From Frateuria flava (lineage in GTDB: Bacteria; Pseudomonadota; Gammaproteobacteria; Xanthomonadales; Rhodanobacteraceae), in NCBI RefSeq assembly GCF_017837635.1, contig NZ_JAGJRS010000022.1, positions 62,001-126,000 of the forward strand: a stretch of DNA of 64,000 bases, given 5' to 3'. The translations under genes were made by a program, and so were the position numbers. The notes below the pieces were generated by a model. That model did not search any database. It saw only the letters and a program-made list of their open reading frames with translations, and had not been told where the DNA came from. Below, piece after piece: positions 53,174 to 63,000 of the stretch; position 1 is the stretch's first letter, and each line of letters starts with the position of its first letter.

Positions 53174-55195
53174 ATGAGCCAGCAGATCACGCTTTCCTCG
53201 CCCCAGTGCGAAGACCTGCTCTTCACCAGCATGGCGGCCGAGGAGCAGCTCGGACGCATGTTTTCCTATCACGTCGACTTCGTGAGCCGTGACGAGAAGA
53301 TCGACCTGAACGGCCTGCTTGGCACGTCGATGACGGTGGGGCTGGAGGCCGACGGCTTCTCGCGCCACTTCAACGGCATCGTGTGCGAGGCGACGCAGAC
53401 CAGCGCCGAAGTCATCGAGGGGCTCAACTACGCCCACTACAGCGTGCGCCTGGTGCCCAGGCCCTGGCTGCTGGTGGACAAGTTCGACTGCCGCATCTAC
53501 ACCGACATGACCGTGCCGGACATCGTCAAGCAGGTGCTCGCCGAAGCCGGCTATACCGACGTCAAGCTCAGCCTGAGCTCCAGCTACGTGGCGCGCGACT
53601 ATTGCGTGCAGTACCGCGAAAGCAGCCTGAACTTCATCAGCCGCCTGCTGGAGCAGGAGGGCATCTACTACTACTTCGTCCACGATGCAGGCACGCACAC
53701 GATGGTGCTGGCCGATGGCATCGGTGCGCATGTCAAGGCGGCGCACTTCGACAAGGTGGCGTATTCGACCAGTCGCGATAGCGCGTTGCGGACCGAGGCC
53801 ACGATCAGCGAATGGGGCGTTTCGCGCGGCCGTGACGTGAGCAAGGTGCAGTTGACCGACTACGACCCGCTCAAGCCCAAGGCTTCGTTGCTGGGCAACG
53901 GCACCGGCGGGACGCAAGGGGTGAAGGGCCCGGACGGTTTCGACTTCCCCGGGGGGCATGTCGATGCCCGGGTCGGCCAGCACTTCGCGCAGGTGCGCGC
54001 CGAAGCACTCAGCGCGTCGCGCTCGCACTACAACGGCAACACCACGGCATGCGGCATCGAGATCGGCGGTCTGTTCACGCTGACCGGTTTCCCGCGCAGC
54101 GATCTGAACCAGGAGTACCTGGTGATCGGCACCGCCATGCAACTCCATGGCGGCGGCTATGCGTCCGGGGCCGGAGCGGATGCTCCCTCTTTCAGCTGCG
54201 GCTTCCAGGCGATCGAGAGCAGCCGACCGTTCCGCAGCCTGCCCACGGCGGTAAAGCCGTCCATCGTCGGCCTGCAGACCGCCGTGGTCACCGGCAGCGA
54301 AACCGACGAGGACATCGTGATCGACGACCACGGTCGCGTGCAGGTGACCTTCCACTGGAACAAGCCGGACAAGCCCGAGGCCAAGAGCTCCTGCCCGGTG
54401 CGCGTGGCCTCTGCCTGGGCGGGCAAGGGTTGGGGAGCGGTCAGCCTGCCGCGGGTGGGGCAGGAGGTGGTCGTCAGCTTCCTCGAAGGCGACCCGGACC
54501 GCCCGCTGATCATCGGCAGCGTCTACAACGGCGACAACACGCCACCCTACGGCCTGCAGGCGACCAAGACGCAGAGCGGCATCAAGAGCCGCAGCCTGCT
54601 CGGTGGTGCGGCCGACTTCAACGAACTGCGCTTCGAGGACAAGAAGGGCGAGGAAGACTTCTTCATCCATGCCCAGAAGGACATGCACGAGGAGGTCGAG
54701 AACGACCACGTCGTCACCATCGACCACGACGAGACGGTAACGGTCAAGCACGACCAGACGCTCACCGTGGAAAACGACCAGACCGAGACGATCAAGCACG
54801 ACCGCAAGGTCACCGTGCAGAACGACGACAAGCTGGACGTCACCAACAACGGCACGACCGGCATCGGCCAGAAGTTCAAGCTCACGGCCGGCACGGAGAT
54901 CGAGCTGGTCACCGGCGCGTCGAGCATCGTGCTCAAGAGCTCGGGCGACATCGAGATCAAGGGCGTCAATATCAAGATCACCGGCAGCGTCGGGGTCAAG
55001 GTCGAGGGCCAGGTGGAGGTCGGCGTGAAAGCCGGCGCCACCATGGATCTGGGCGCGGGCGCCAGCCTGAAGGTGCATTCGGATGCGATGGTCGAAGTCG
55101 CCGGCAGCGCCATGGCCACCGTCAAGGCACCCATGCTCACGCTCAAGGGCGACGGCATGAATCAGGTGTCCGGTGGCGTCGTGATGATCGGGTAA
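53174..55195 (+). CDS. vgrG: T6SS spike protein VgrG (TssI)
   Basis: 673 residues. The gp27-like part includes LLFTSMAAEEQLGRMFSYHVDFVS, RESSLNFISRLLEQEGIYYYF and VQLTDYDPLKPKA; the gp5-like OB part has DEDIVIDDHGRVQVTFHWNKPDKP, CPVRVASAWAGKGWGA and SLPRVGQEVVVSFLEGDPDRPLIIGSVYNG; then a beta-helix needle (EVENDHVVTIDHDETVTVKH) that ends MNQVSGGVVMIG. No C-terminal effector extension. AGGAAGGA (53162-53169) precedes the start. Confidence 0.96.
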   Translation: MSQQITLSSPQCEDLLFTSMAAEEQLGRMFSYHVDFVSRDEKIDLNGLLGTSMTVGLEADGFSRHFNGIVCEATQTSAEVIEGLNYAHYSVRLVPRPWLLVDKFDCRIYTDMTVPDIVKQVLAEAGYTDVKLSLSSSYVARDYCVQYRESSLNFISRLLEQEGIYYYFVHDAGTHTMVLADGIGAHVKAAHFDKVAYSTSRDSALRTEATISEWGVSRGRDVSKVQLTDYDPLKPKASLLGNGTGGTQGVKGPDGFDFPGGHVDARVGQHFAQVRAEALSASRSHYNGNTTACGIEIGGLFTLTGFPRSDLNQEYLVIGTAMQLHGGGYASGAGADAPSFSCGFQAIESSRPFRSLPTAVKPSIVGLQTAVVTGSETDEDIVIDDHGRVQVTFHWNKPDKPEAKSSCPVRVASAWAGKGWGAVSLPRVGQEVVVSFLEGDPDRPLIIGSVYNGDNTPPYGLQATKTQSGIKSRSLLGGAADFNELRFEDKKGEEDFFIHAQKDMHEEVENDHVVTIDHDETVTVKHDQTLTVENDQTETIKHDRKVTVQNDDKLDVTNNGTTGIGQKFKLTAGTEIELVTGASSIVLKSSGDIEIKGVNIKITGSVGVKVEGQVEVGVKAGATMDLGAGASLKVHSDAMVEVAGSAMATVKAPMLTLKGDGMNQVSGGVVMIG

Positions 55196-55207
55196 GGGGA
55201 GGGCGCC

Positions 55208-55750
55208 ATGTCGATCGTCATTCAAGCTGCCGAACAGATGGAACTGGGCGCGCCTGCGCGCGGCCGGCTCGAACCGGGAATGAGCCCGCGAGAAGCCGTG
55301 CAGGTCCTGCTCGAGGGCGGCGATACGCAGGACGCGCTGAAGCTGCTCGCGCGCCTGCTGCCCAAGCGCTACGCGGTGGCGTGGGCCTGCCAGTGCGCGC
55401 GCGATGCGGCGCTGCCGCTGGAGGACCGCGCTGGCGCCGCACTCGCCGAGCAATGGGTGCGCGAGCCGGAGGAACCCCATCGCCGCGCCGCGTTCGAGTT
55501 CGCCAACGCCGGCGGCTACAAGAGCATCGGCGCCTGGCTGGCCGCCTGCGCGGGCTGGGCCAGCGGAAGCCTGGCACCGGCGACCCAGGAAACGCCCGTG
55601 CCACCGGCCGAACACCTCACCGCCTGCGCCGTGGTTGCGGCGATCAACCTGATGGCCGGGCTCGAGCCCGAACGGTTCGAGCAGCGCCGTGCCGGCTTCA
55701 TGGCGCGCGCCATGAGCCTGCTCGGCGCGGGCGAAATGCAGACCAGCTAA
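55208..55750 (+). CDS. T6SS-cluster accessory protein (DUF6931-like)
   Basis: 180 residues, alanine-rich and helical, no signal. It begins MSIVIQAAEQMELGAPARGRLEPGMSPREAV (from residue 1) and has EEPHRRAAFEFANAGGYKSIGAWLAACAGWASGSLAP and a C-terminal CAVVAAINLMAGLE. Proteins of this appearance lie beside vgrG and tagH in many T6SS clusters and are listed as DUF6931, but no function is known. 12 bp after vgrG and 10 bp before tagH, so in the same transcript. Confidence 0.6.
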   Translation: MSIVIQAAEQMELGAPARGRLEPGMSPREAVQVLLEGGDTQDALKLLARLLPKRYAVAWACQCARDAALPLEDRAGAALAEQWVREPEEPHRRAAFEFANAGGYKSIGAWLAACAGWASGSLAPATQETPVPPAEHLTACAVVAAINLMAGLEPERFEQRRAGFMARAMSLLGAGEMQTS

Positions 55751-55760
55751 GGAGCCACGC

Positions 55761-57071
55761 GTGCCTATTCCACAGACACTCGTCCTGGCCGTGCTCGGCC
55801 CGCACGCCGCTCAGTTCGGCGCGCGCAGCCAGAAGGCGTTCGAAGGCCGCGACGGCAGCATCGGCCGCGCGGAGGACTGCGACTGGGTGCTCGGTGCCGC
55901 CGGTGTCTCGCGCGTGCACGCCATGGTGCGCTGCCTCAACGGCATGTACTTCATCGAGGATCGCAGCACCAACGGCATGCTGCTCAACGGCCGCCCGCTG
56001 GTGAAAGGCGATCCGGCCTCGCTCAAGGACGGCGACCGTCTGCAGATCGACACCTTCGAGGTCGCCGTGCGGCTGCAGGCCGATAGCGCCACCCTGGTGC
56101 AGCCAGCCCCGGCCGCCGCGCCGGCGCCGATCCCGGCGATGGCCGTGGCCGCGCCGCTGCCCGGTGGCGACTTTCTCGACGAGATGCTCGGTGGTCCGTT
56201 CGGCGCTCCACAACCGCCCGCGGGCGGCATGTCCGGCGAGCCCTTGATTCCCGCTTCCGGCGGGTCGGTCGGTGCGCTCGATCCATTGGCGTTCCTGGAC
56301 GAGCCATTCGGCGCAGCCCCCGCACCGGTGCCAGCGCCCGCCACCGATTGGAATCATTCCAGCGGCATGGCCGACCATTTCCACCCACCGGGCGTCGCCG
56401 GCCAGCGCCCGGCGCTGCCGGAGAACTGGGACCTCACCATGGGCGACTTCGCGCCCAGGACGCCGCCGGTCCCGGCGCCGGCCCCAGCGCCACCGCCCGC
56501 GACCCCGGTGGCGCCACCAGCCCTGGCTGCCGCGGCGATGGCACCGGCCGCGGGCGTGCCGCCCGAACTGGACACCATCTTCCGCATCGTCGTCGATGGC
56601 GTGATGGACGTGTTGCGCGCCCGCGCCGAGATCAAGAACACCTTCCGCTTGCCGGTCACGTTGATCCAGCGCTCGGAAAACAACCCGTTGAAATTCGCGC
56701 CCACCGCGGACGAGGCGCTGCAGAAGCTGCTCGCCCCGGCCAACGGTGCGTTCCTCTCGGGTACCGACGCCTTCCAGGACGCCTTCGACGACATCCGCTG
56801 CCACCAGATGGCGATGCTGGCCGGCGTGCGCGCCGGTTTCGAGGCGGTGCTGGCGCACTTCAACCCGGATCGTCTGGAGCAGGAAGTGGACGGCAGCAAG
56901 CGCTCGGCCTTCGGCGGCAAGGGCCGTTACTGGGAGCGCTACCGCGAGAACTTCGAGGGCCTGGCCAAGGACCCGGACGAATGCTTCCGCCGCCTGTTCG
57001 GCGATGAGTTCGCGCGCGCCTACGAAGAACAACTGGCGCGGCTCAAATCGGCGCGGATACGGCAGCGGTGA
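55761..57071 (+). CDS. tagH: T6SS FHA-domain protein TagH
   Basis: 436 residues. The N-terminal FHA domain has GSIGRAEDCDWVLGAAGVSRVHA (32-54) and DRSTNGMLLNG (67-77), with Gly35-Arg36, Ser50, His53 and Asn71 as phosphothreonine-binding residues. A Pro/Ala-rich linker (about 110-265) leads to the T6SS FHA C-terminal domain (KNTFRLPVTLIQRSENNPLKF, GAFLSGTDAFQDAFDDIRCHQMAMLAG). In Pseudomonas Fha1 is phosphorylated by PpkA to trigger assembly; PpkA and PppA are not in the window. TagF downstream belongs to the same control route. Confidence 0.93.
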   Translation: MPIPQTLVLAVLGPHAAQFGARSQKAFEGRDGSIGRAEDCDWVLGAAGVSRVHAMVRCLNGMYFIEDRSTNGMLLNGRPLVKGDPASLKDGDRLQIDTFEVAVRLQADSATLVQPAPAAAPAPIPAMAVAAPLPGGDFLDEMLGGPFGAPQPPAGGMSGEPLIPASGGSVGALDPLAFLDEPFGAAPAPVPAPATDWNHSSGMADHFHPPGVAGQRPALPENWDLTMGDFAPRTPPVPAPAPAPPPATPVAPPALAAAAMAPAAGVPPELDTIFRIVVDGVMDVLRARAEIKNTFRLPVTLIQRSENNPLKFAPTADEALQKLLAPANGAFLSGTDAFQDAFDDIRCHQMAMLAGVRAGFEAVLAHFNPDRLEQEVDGSKRSAFGGKGRYWERYRENFEGLAKDPDECFRRLFGDEFARAYEEQLARLKSARIRQR

Positions 57072-57187
57072 GCGCGCATGGCGCTTTTCACGTGAAAAAC
57101 ACGCACTAGAGAGAGGGCCGCCAGGAAGCGAGGCACGGTCTATCGGGACGAACCGGTCGGAGGAGACGGACGACACCCTTGCCTCGG

Positions 57188-57282
57188 CGTCATTGCCGCG
57201 AAAGCGGGCATCCATCTTGCCCTCGCGCATCCCTGCGCAGTGGCCGGCAAGCAGGTGGATTCCCGCTTTCGAGGGATCGACG
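57188..57282. repeat. REP-like inverted repeat in the tagH-tssK gap
   Basis: CGTCATTGCCGCGAAAGCGG (from 57188, arm to 57214) is inverted, nearly perfectly, at 57256-57282 (TGGATTCCCGCTTTCGAGGG then ATCGACG). Same family as 4108-4188. It fills a third of the 299-bp gap where tssJ stands in many T6SS clusters. Confidence 0.7.
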
Positions 57283-57370
57283 CGAGGAGGGCGGGAGGCC
57301 GGGAGAGGCGCCTGCATCCAACGCCCGGACGCCGCGCCCGTACGGCAAACAACCAGCAGACAGGTCGGTC

Positions 57371-58708
57371 ATGACGCAAAACAACAAAGTGGTTTGGAGC
57401 GAGGGCCTGTTCCTGCGCCCACAGCACCTGCAGCAGCAGGAGCGCTACTTCGAGCGCTTCGTCGAGCTGCGCGCCGGCGCGCTGCGGCCCTACGCCTGGG
57501 GCTTCCAGGAGCTGGAGCTGGAACCGGACCTGCTGGCCATCGGCAAGCTCGGCATCCGCCGCGCGCGGGGCATCTTCCCCGACGGTACGCCGTTCTCCAT
57601 GCCCGGCGACGACCCGCTGCCGCCGGCGCTGGAGGTTGACGCCAACTGGCGCGACCAGACCGTCTACCTGACCCTGCCGCTGCGCTCGCCCACCCAGCCC
57701 GAGAGCGGCCGGCCGGAAGCCCCGGCCGAGCGGCTGTTCCGCTACCGCGTACGCGAGACCGAAGTGCGCGACAGCTCTGGCAGCGTCGAGGGTCTTACCC
57801 CGCTGGAGGTTGGCGGCATGAGCACGCGCCTGCTGCCGCAGTCGCAGCCGATGGAAGGACTGGCGCAGATTCCGGTCGCGCGCATCGTCGAATGTCGCGC
57901 CGACCGCCGGGTGATGCTGGACGAGTCGTTCATGCCCACCGGCCTGAGCTGCCAGGCCGTGCCGCGGCTGGTGACTTTCCTCACTGAGCTGCTCGGCCTG
58001 CTGCACCAGCGCGGTGAGGCGTTGGCCAGCCGCGTGGCGCTGACCGACCGCGGCGGCGCGGCGGAGATCGCCGACTTCCTGATGTTGCAGGTGGTCAACC
58101 GCTACCAGCCGCTCGTCGCGCACCTGGCCGAGGCGCCGCTGGAGCACCCGGAAGCCTTCTACCGCACGCTGGTGGCGATGGCGGGCGAGCTGACCACCTT
58201 CACCGCGCCGGGCAAGCGCCCGCCGATGTTCCCGCCGTACCGCCACGAGCTGCTGCGCGAGAGCTTCGAGCCGGTGATCGTCTCGTTGCGCAATGCGCTC
58301 AGCGCGGTGATGGAGCAGACCGCGATGCCGATCCCGCTGCAGCAGCGCAAGTACGGCGTGTGGGTGGCGGTGGTGCCCGACCTGACCCTCATCGACACCG
58401 CCGCCTTCGTGCTTTCGGCCAAGGCCGACATGAAGTCCGAGGACCTGCGCCGGCAGTTGCCCGCGCACGCCAAGATCGGCCCGACCGAGAAGATCCGCGA
58501 CCTGGTCAACCTGCAATTGCCCGGCATCGCGGTGCAGCCGATGCCGGTGGCGCCGCGGCAGATTCCCTACAACGCCGGCTACCTCTACTTCGAGTTCGAC
58601 AAGCACTCGCCGATGTGGCGCGAGCTGAAGACCTCCGGCGGCATCGCCTTCCATTTCGGCAGCGAGTTCGCCGGCCTCGACCTGCAACTTTGGGCCATCC
58701 GGAGCTGA
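57371..58708 (+). CDS. tssK: T6SS baseplate protein TssK
   Basis: 445 residues. TssK links the baseplate wedges to the TssJLM membrane complex. Conserved: NKVVWSEGLFLRPQHLQQQERYFERFV, ELEPDLLAIGKLGI, LFLPLL-like LPLRSPTQPE, HLAEAPLEHPEAFYRTLVAMAGEL and a C-terminal YLYFEFDKHSPMWRELKTSGGIAFH. The start ATG (57371) follows CAGGTCGG; upstream in-frame sequence is the repeat. tssL follows 4 bp after. Confidence 0.95.
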   Translation: MTQNNKVVWSEGLFLRPQHLQQQERYFERFVELRAGALRPYAWGFQELELEPDLLAIGKLGIRRARGIFPDGTPFSMPGDDPLPPALEVDANWRDQTVYLTLPLRSPTQPESGRPEAPAERLFRYRVRETEVRDSSGSVEGLTPLEVGGMSTRLLPQSQPMEGLAQIPVARIVECRADRRVMLDESFMPTGLSCQAVPRLVTFLTELLGLLHQRGEALASRVALTDRGGAAEIADFLMLQVVNRYQPLVAHLAEAPLEHPEAFYRTLVAMAGELTTFTAPGKRPPMFPPYRHELLRESFEPVIVSLRNALSAVMEQTAMPIPLQQRKYGVWVAVVPDLTLIDTAAFVLSAKADMKSEDLRRQLPAHAKIGPTEKIRDLVNLQLPGIAVQPMPVAPRQIPYNAGYLYFEFDKHSPMWRELKTSGGIAFHFGSEFAGLDLQLWAIRS

Positions 58709-58712
58709 TGCC

Positions 58713-60044
58713 ATGAGCGGTCCCTTTGACGAGGACATGCGCGATGCCACCGTGGTGCGCCCGCGCGGCGCACCGGCACCGACCGCGCCCGTGGCCCCAC
58801 CGCCTGCCGCCCACGTACCGCCGCAGGCTGCCTACGGCACACCGGCCCGGCCCGCACGCGAGGAGGACATCAGCGGTTTCCTCGGCGGTGGCATGAATCC
58901 CCTGGTGCAGGCGGCCAGCCCGCTGTTGCTGCTGGCGGTGCAGTTGCGCCACAGTGCCACCGCGCCGGACGCCGCGCGCCTGCGCGAGCAGGCGACCACG
59001 CAGGTACGACGTTTCGAAGCCCGCGCGCAGGCGTCCAACCTGCCGCAGCAGACCGTATTGGCGGCGCGCTACGTGCTGTGCACCATGCTCGACGAGTCCG
59101 TGCTCAACGCGCCTTGGGGCGAGCACAGCGGCTGGGCCCAGCAGACGCTGCTGGTGGCGTTCCACAGCGAGTCCTACGGCGGCGCCAAGTTCTTCCAGAT
59201 CCTCGAGCGGCTGTGTGCGGATTTCTCCCGGCACATCGACCTGATCGAACTGATGTACATCTGCCTGGCGCTCGGCTTCGGCGGCCGCTACCAGATCGAG
59301 GCGGGCGGGCGCGCGAAGCTCGCCGACATCCAGGAAGATATTTATCGGCGCCTCAAGGAGCAGCGCACGCCGGCCGCGCAGGAAATGGCGCCGCACTGGC
59401 GCGGCGTGGAAGACCGGCGCAACCCGCTGGTGCGTTACGTGCCGTTGTGGGTGATCGCCACCGCCGCCGCCTGCGTACTGCTGGCGGCCTTCCTGTTCTT
59501 CTACACCCGGCTCAACGACGCGGCCGCACCGGTCAATGCGCAACTCGCTCGGATCGGGCTCGAAGGCGCCACGCCGCCGGATACCGCGCACCGCCCGGCG
59601 CCCGAGCGCAAGCGCCTGAAGCAACTGCTGGCGCCGGAAGAGCAGGCGGGGTTGCTGAGCATCGACGAACAGCCGGACGGGCAGGCGATGCTGCGCCTGT
59701 CGGGCAATGCGATGTTCGCCTCCGGCGGCGTCGACGTGAACGATCGCCAGTTGCCACTGCTGCATAAGATCACCGCCGCGCTCAACCAGGTGCCCGGCCG
59801 CGTGATCGTGATCGGCCACACCGACGACCAGCCGATCCACTCGCTCAAGTTCAAGGACAACTTCGCGCTGTCGGCCGCGCGCGCGCAGTCGGTTCGGCAG
59901 GTCCTGACCCAGGGGCTGGACAACCCGGGCCGTATCGAGTCGACCGGCGCCGGCGCCTCGCAGCCGATCGCGCTGCCGCCGGACCTGCCGGACAACCGCA
60001 CGCGCAACCGCCGCGTCGAAATCAAGTTCATTCCGGAGGCCTGA
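58713..60044 (+). CDS. tssL: T6SS membrane protein TssL with C-terminal OmpA-like domain
   Basis: 443 residues. A Pro/Ala-rich start, a cytoplasmic DotU/IcmH domain (PLVQAASPLLLLAVQLRHS, CTMLDESVLNAPWGEHSGWAQQTLL, LIELMYICLALGFGGRYQ), one membrane helix (about residues 246-268, WVIATAAACVLLAAFLFFY) and a periplasmic OmpA-like domain (GRVIVIGHTDDQP, FALSAARAQSVRQVL, NRRVEIKF) that should bind peptidoglycan and anchor the apparatus. This extended type is common where no separate TagL is present. Confidence 0.95.
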   Translation: MSGPFDEDMRDATVVRPRGAPAPTAPVAPPPAAHVPPQAAYGTPARPAREEDISGFLGGGMNPLVQAASPLLLLAVQLRHSATAPDAARLREQATTQVRRFEARAQASNLPQQTVLAARYVLCTMLDESVLNAPWGEHSGWAQQTLLVAFHSESYGGAKFFQILERLCADFSRHIDLIELMYICLALGFGGRYQIEAGGRAKLADIQEDIYRRLKEQRTPAAQEMAPHWRGVEDRRNPLVRYVPLWVIATAAACVLLAAFLFFYTRLNDAAAPVNAQLARIGLEGATPPDTAHRPAPERKRLKQLLAPEEQAGLLSIDEQPDGQAMLRLSGNAMFASGGVDVNDRQLPLLHKITAALNQVPGRVIVIGHTDDQPIHSLKFKDNFALSAARAQSVRQVLTQGLDNPGRIESTGAGASQPIALPPDLPDNRTRNRRVEIKFIPEA

Positions 60045-60048
60045 CGCC

Positions 60049-63000
60049 GTGGCGAAGTTGCTGAGCCTTTTGAAGTCCGCCTGGTTCGTCACGCTGATCG
60101 GCGTGCTGCTTCTCTCGGTGCTGGTGTGGCTGGGCGGCCCGTATCTCGGGATCGGCGATGCGCAGCCGTTGGCCAGTCCGGTCGCGCGGCTGCTGCTGAT
60201 CATGCTGATCGTGCTGGCCTGGGGCGCCTGGCTTCAGATGCAGGCGCTGCGCGCCCGCGGCAAGGCCAACAAGATGTCCGGCGAGTTGGCCGGGCAGGAT
60301 GGCGCGGCGCCCGCCGGTGGCGACAACCGCAGCGCGGGCGAGCGCTCGCAGTTGCAGGGCCGCTTCGCCGAAGCGGTCGAGATGCTGCGCAAGCGGCGCC
60401 GCGGCAACCTGTACGCGTTGCCCTGGTACGTGGTGATCGGCCCGCCGGGCTCGGGCAAGAGCACGCTGCTGCAGAACTCGGGCCTCAACTTCCCGTTATC
60501 CGAGCGCTTCGGCAAGGAAGCGCTGCGCGGCGTAGGCGGCACCCGCAACTGCGATTGGTGGTTCACCGACGAGGCGGTGTTCCTCGATACCGCCGGGCGC
60601 TACACCACGCAGGACTCCGATCGCGCCGCCGACGCCACCGCCTGGGGCGAATTCCTCAAGCTGCTGCGCCGCTACCGCAAGCGCCGTCCGATCAACGGCG
60701 TGATCGTGGCGATGAGCCTGTCCGACCTGATGGTGCTGGACGACACCGGCCGGCAGGAGCACGCGCGCGCGATCCGGCGCCGGCTGGACGAGCTTTCCGA
60801 GCACCTGAAGATCGGCGTGCCGGTCTACCTGGTACTAACCAAGTGCGACCTGGTCGCCGGCTTTGGCGAGTTCTTCGACGACATGAACCCCGAGCTGCGC
60901 AACCAGGTCTGGGGCGTGTCCTTCCCGCTCAACAAGACCATGGACGGCAGCGCCGCGAAGGCCTTCGCCGACGAATACCGGCTGCTGCTCGACCGGCTCA
61001 ACACGCGCACGCTCGACCGGCTGCACGCCGAACGCGACCGCGGCCGTCGCGCGGCGGTGCTGTCTTTCCCACAACAGCTCGCCTCACTGGGCGAGACCGC
61101 GCGACAGTTCGTCGAAGGCGTGTTCGCCGGCCACGCCTACGGCACGCCGCCGCTCTTGCGCGGCGTCTACCTCACCTCCGGCACGCAGGAAGGCACGCCG
61201 ATCGACCGCATGATGGGCGCGGTGGCGCGCACCTTCGGCCTGGACGCCGCGCGCGTGAACCCGCAAGGTGCGCAGCGACGCACCTTCTTCGTGGAGCGGT
61301 TGCTCAAGGAAGTGCTGTTCCGCGAGTCCGGCCTGGCCGGCACCAACCCCGCGATCGAGCGGCGCAAGGTCGCCGTGCAACTGGCCGCCTACGCCGGCAT
61401 GGCGCTGTTCACCGTGCTGCTGTGCTTCGGTTTCGCCACCAGCTACGCGCGCAATCGTGCCTACCTGGGGCAGGTGCAGGACGCGCTGAAGGGTTATCCG
61501 GCCGGCGTCGACCTGCCGGCCAGCGTCACCCCGAAGGAATACTTCGCCAAGGTGCTCGACCGTCTGGAAGCGCTGTCGGCGGTGCAGCAGACCGCCACGC
61601 CCGAGGGCGGCGTGCCGATGTCGATGCGGTTGGGCCTGTACCAGGGCAAGGCGGTGGGCGAGGACCTGCACGCCGCGTACCTGCGCGAACTCAACGCCCT
61701 GCTGCTGCCCGGCGTGGGCGCGCAGTTCCGCGGCGGCCTGGCCGCCAGCGCGTCCGATCCGCAGGCGCTGTACTACTACCTGAAAGGCTACCTGATGCTG
61801 GGCGAGCCCAAGCACCTGGATGCCGACGAACTGGTGGCGCTGGCCAACCTGGAATGGCGCAAGGTGTTCCCGGACGAGCCGGTGTTGCAGCAGGCACTGG
61901 CGAAGCATTTCCAGGCGCTGGTGGCGGAGCCGGGCCAGTTGCGCGCGCTGCCGCTGGATGCGGCGCTGGTGGAGCAGGCACGTACCACGCTGCGTACCGC
62001 CGACCTTTCCACGCTGGTGTACGGCAGCATGAAGCTGTCGGCCGAAAGCGCCGGCAAGCCGCTGCAACTGGACAAGGAACTGGGCCTGCTCGGCAACGTG
62101 TTCCGCCGCCAGAGTGGCAAGCCGCTGTCCGAGCCGCTGCCGGCGGTCTACACGCAGCCGGTGTTCGCCATCGAGGCGGACAAGGGCGTGGAGGAGGCGG
62201 TCAAGCAGTTCGCCGCTGACGACTGGGTGTTCGGCGCCGAGCCGATCGACGCGCTGGCGCAGGCGCGGCTCTCGCGCCAGGTGCTGGCGCTCTACGAAGC
62301 CGACTACATCAAGGCCTGGGACGCGTTGCTGGCCGACCTGCAGCTGCAGCCAGCGGCCAGCATCCAGGACGCCAGCACGATCGCTGCAAAACTCTCCGGC
62401 CCGAGCTCGCCGCTCAAGTCGCTGCTCAAACTGGTGCGAGACAACACCAGCGACATGCTGCGCGCACCGACGACCGACGCCGGCGACAAGGCGCTGGATG
62501 CGGCCAAGGACGCCGCCGCCAAGAAGGCCACCCAGAACGCGTTGGGCCGCGCGCTGGCGAAGGCCGGCGGCGGTGGCGCGGCGGACGAGGCGCCGCCGGG
62601 AAGCGCGATCAGTGCGCACTTCGACACGCTCAACAAACTGAGCGATGGCGCACCCGGTGCCGCGCCGATCGACCAGACCCTGGGCGCTCTCGACCAGTTG
62701 AGCAAGACGTTGCTCACCATGACCGACTTCAGCGACGCGGCGGGCCAGCCCAACCCCCAGTTGCTGATGGCGCAGCAGGCCGCGGCGCAATTGCCGCCGC
62801 CGGTGTCCGGCTGGGTCGCCTCGCTCACCGGCAAGAGCCAGGCGCTGGTTGCCAGCGGCACCAAGGGCGCGCTCGACGAGCAGTTCCAGCAGGCCGCGGC
62901 GCAGGATTGCGCGGCGTTCACCCAGGGCCGCTTCCCGTTCTCGCCGGCCAGCCGCAATGACATCCCGGTGCAGAACTTCGGCGAGATGTTCGGCTACGGC

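Noticed and set aside
53174-55195. VgrG with C-terminal effector domain
   Set aside because: The protein ends with the beta-helix at 673 residues; there is no extension to hold an effector.
53093-55615. 840-codon reverse open frame opposite vgrG
   Set aside because: Antisense to vgrG and the next gene, with shadow composition and no ribosome site.
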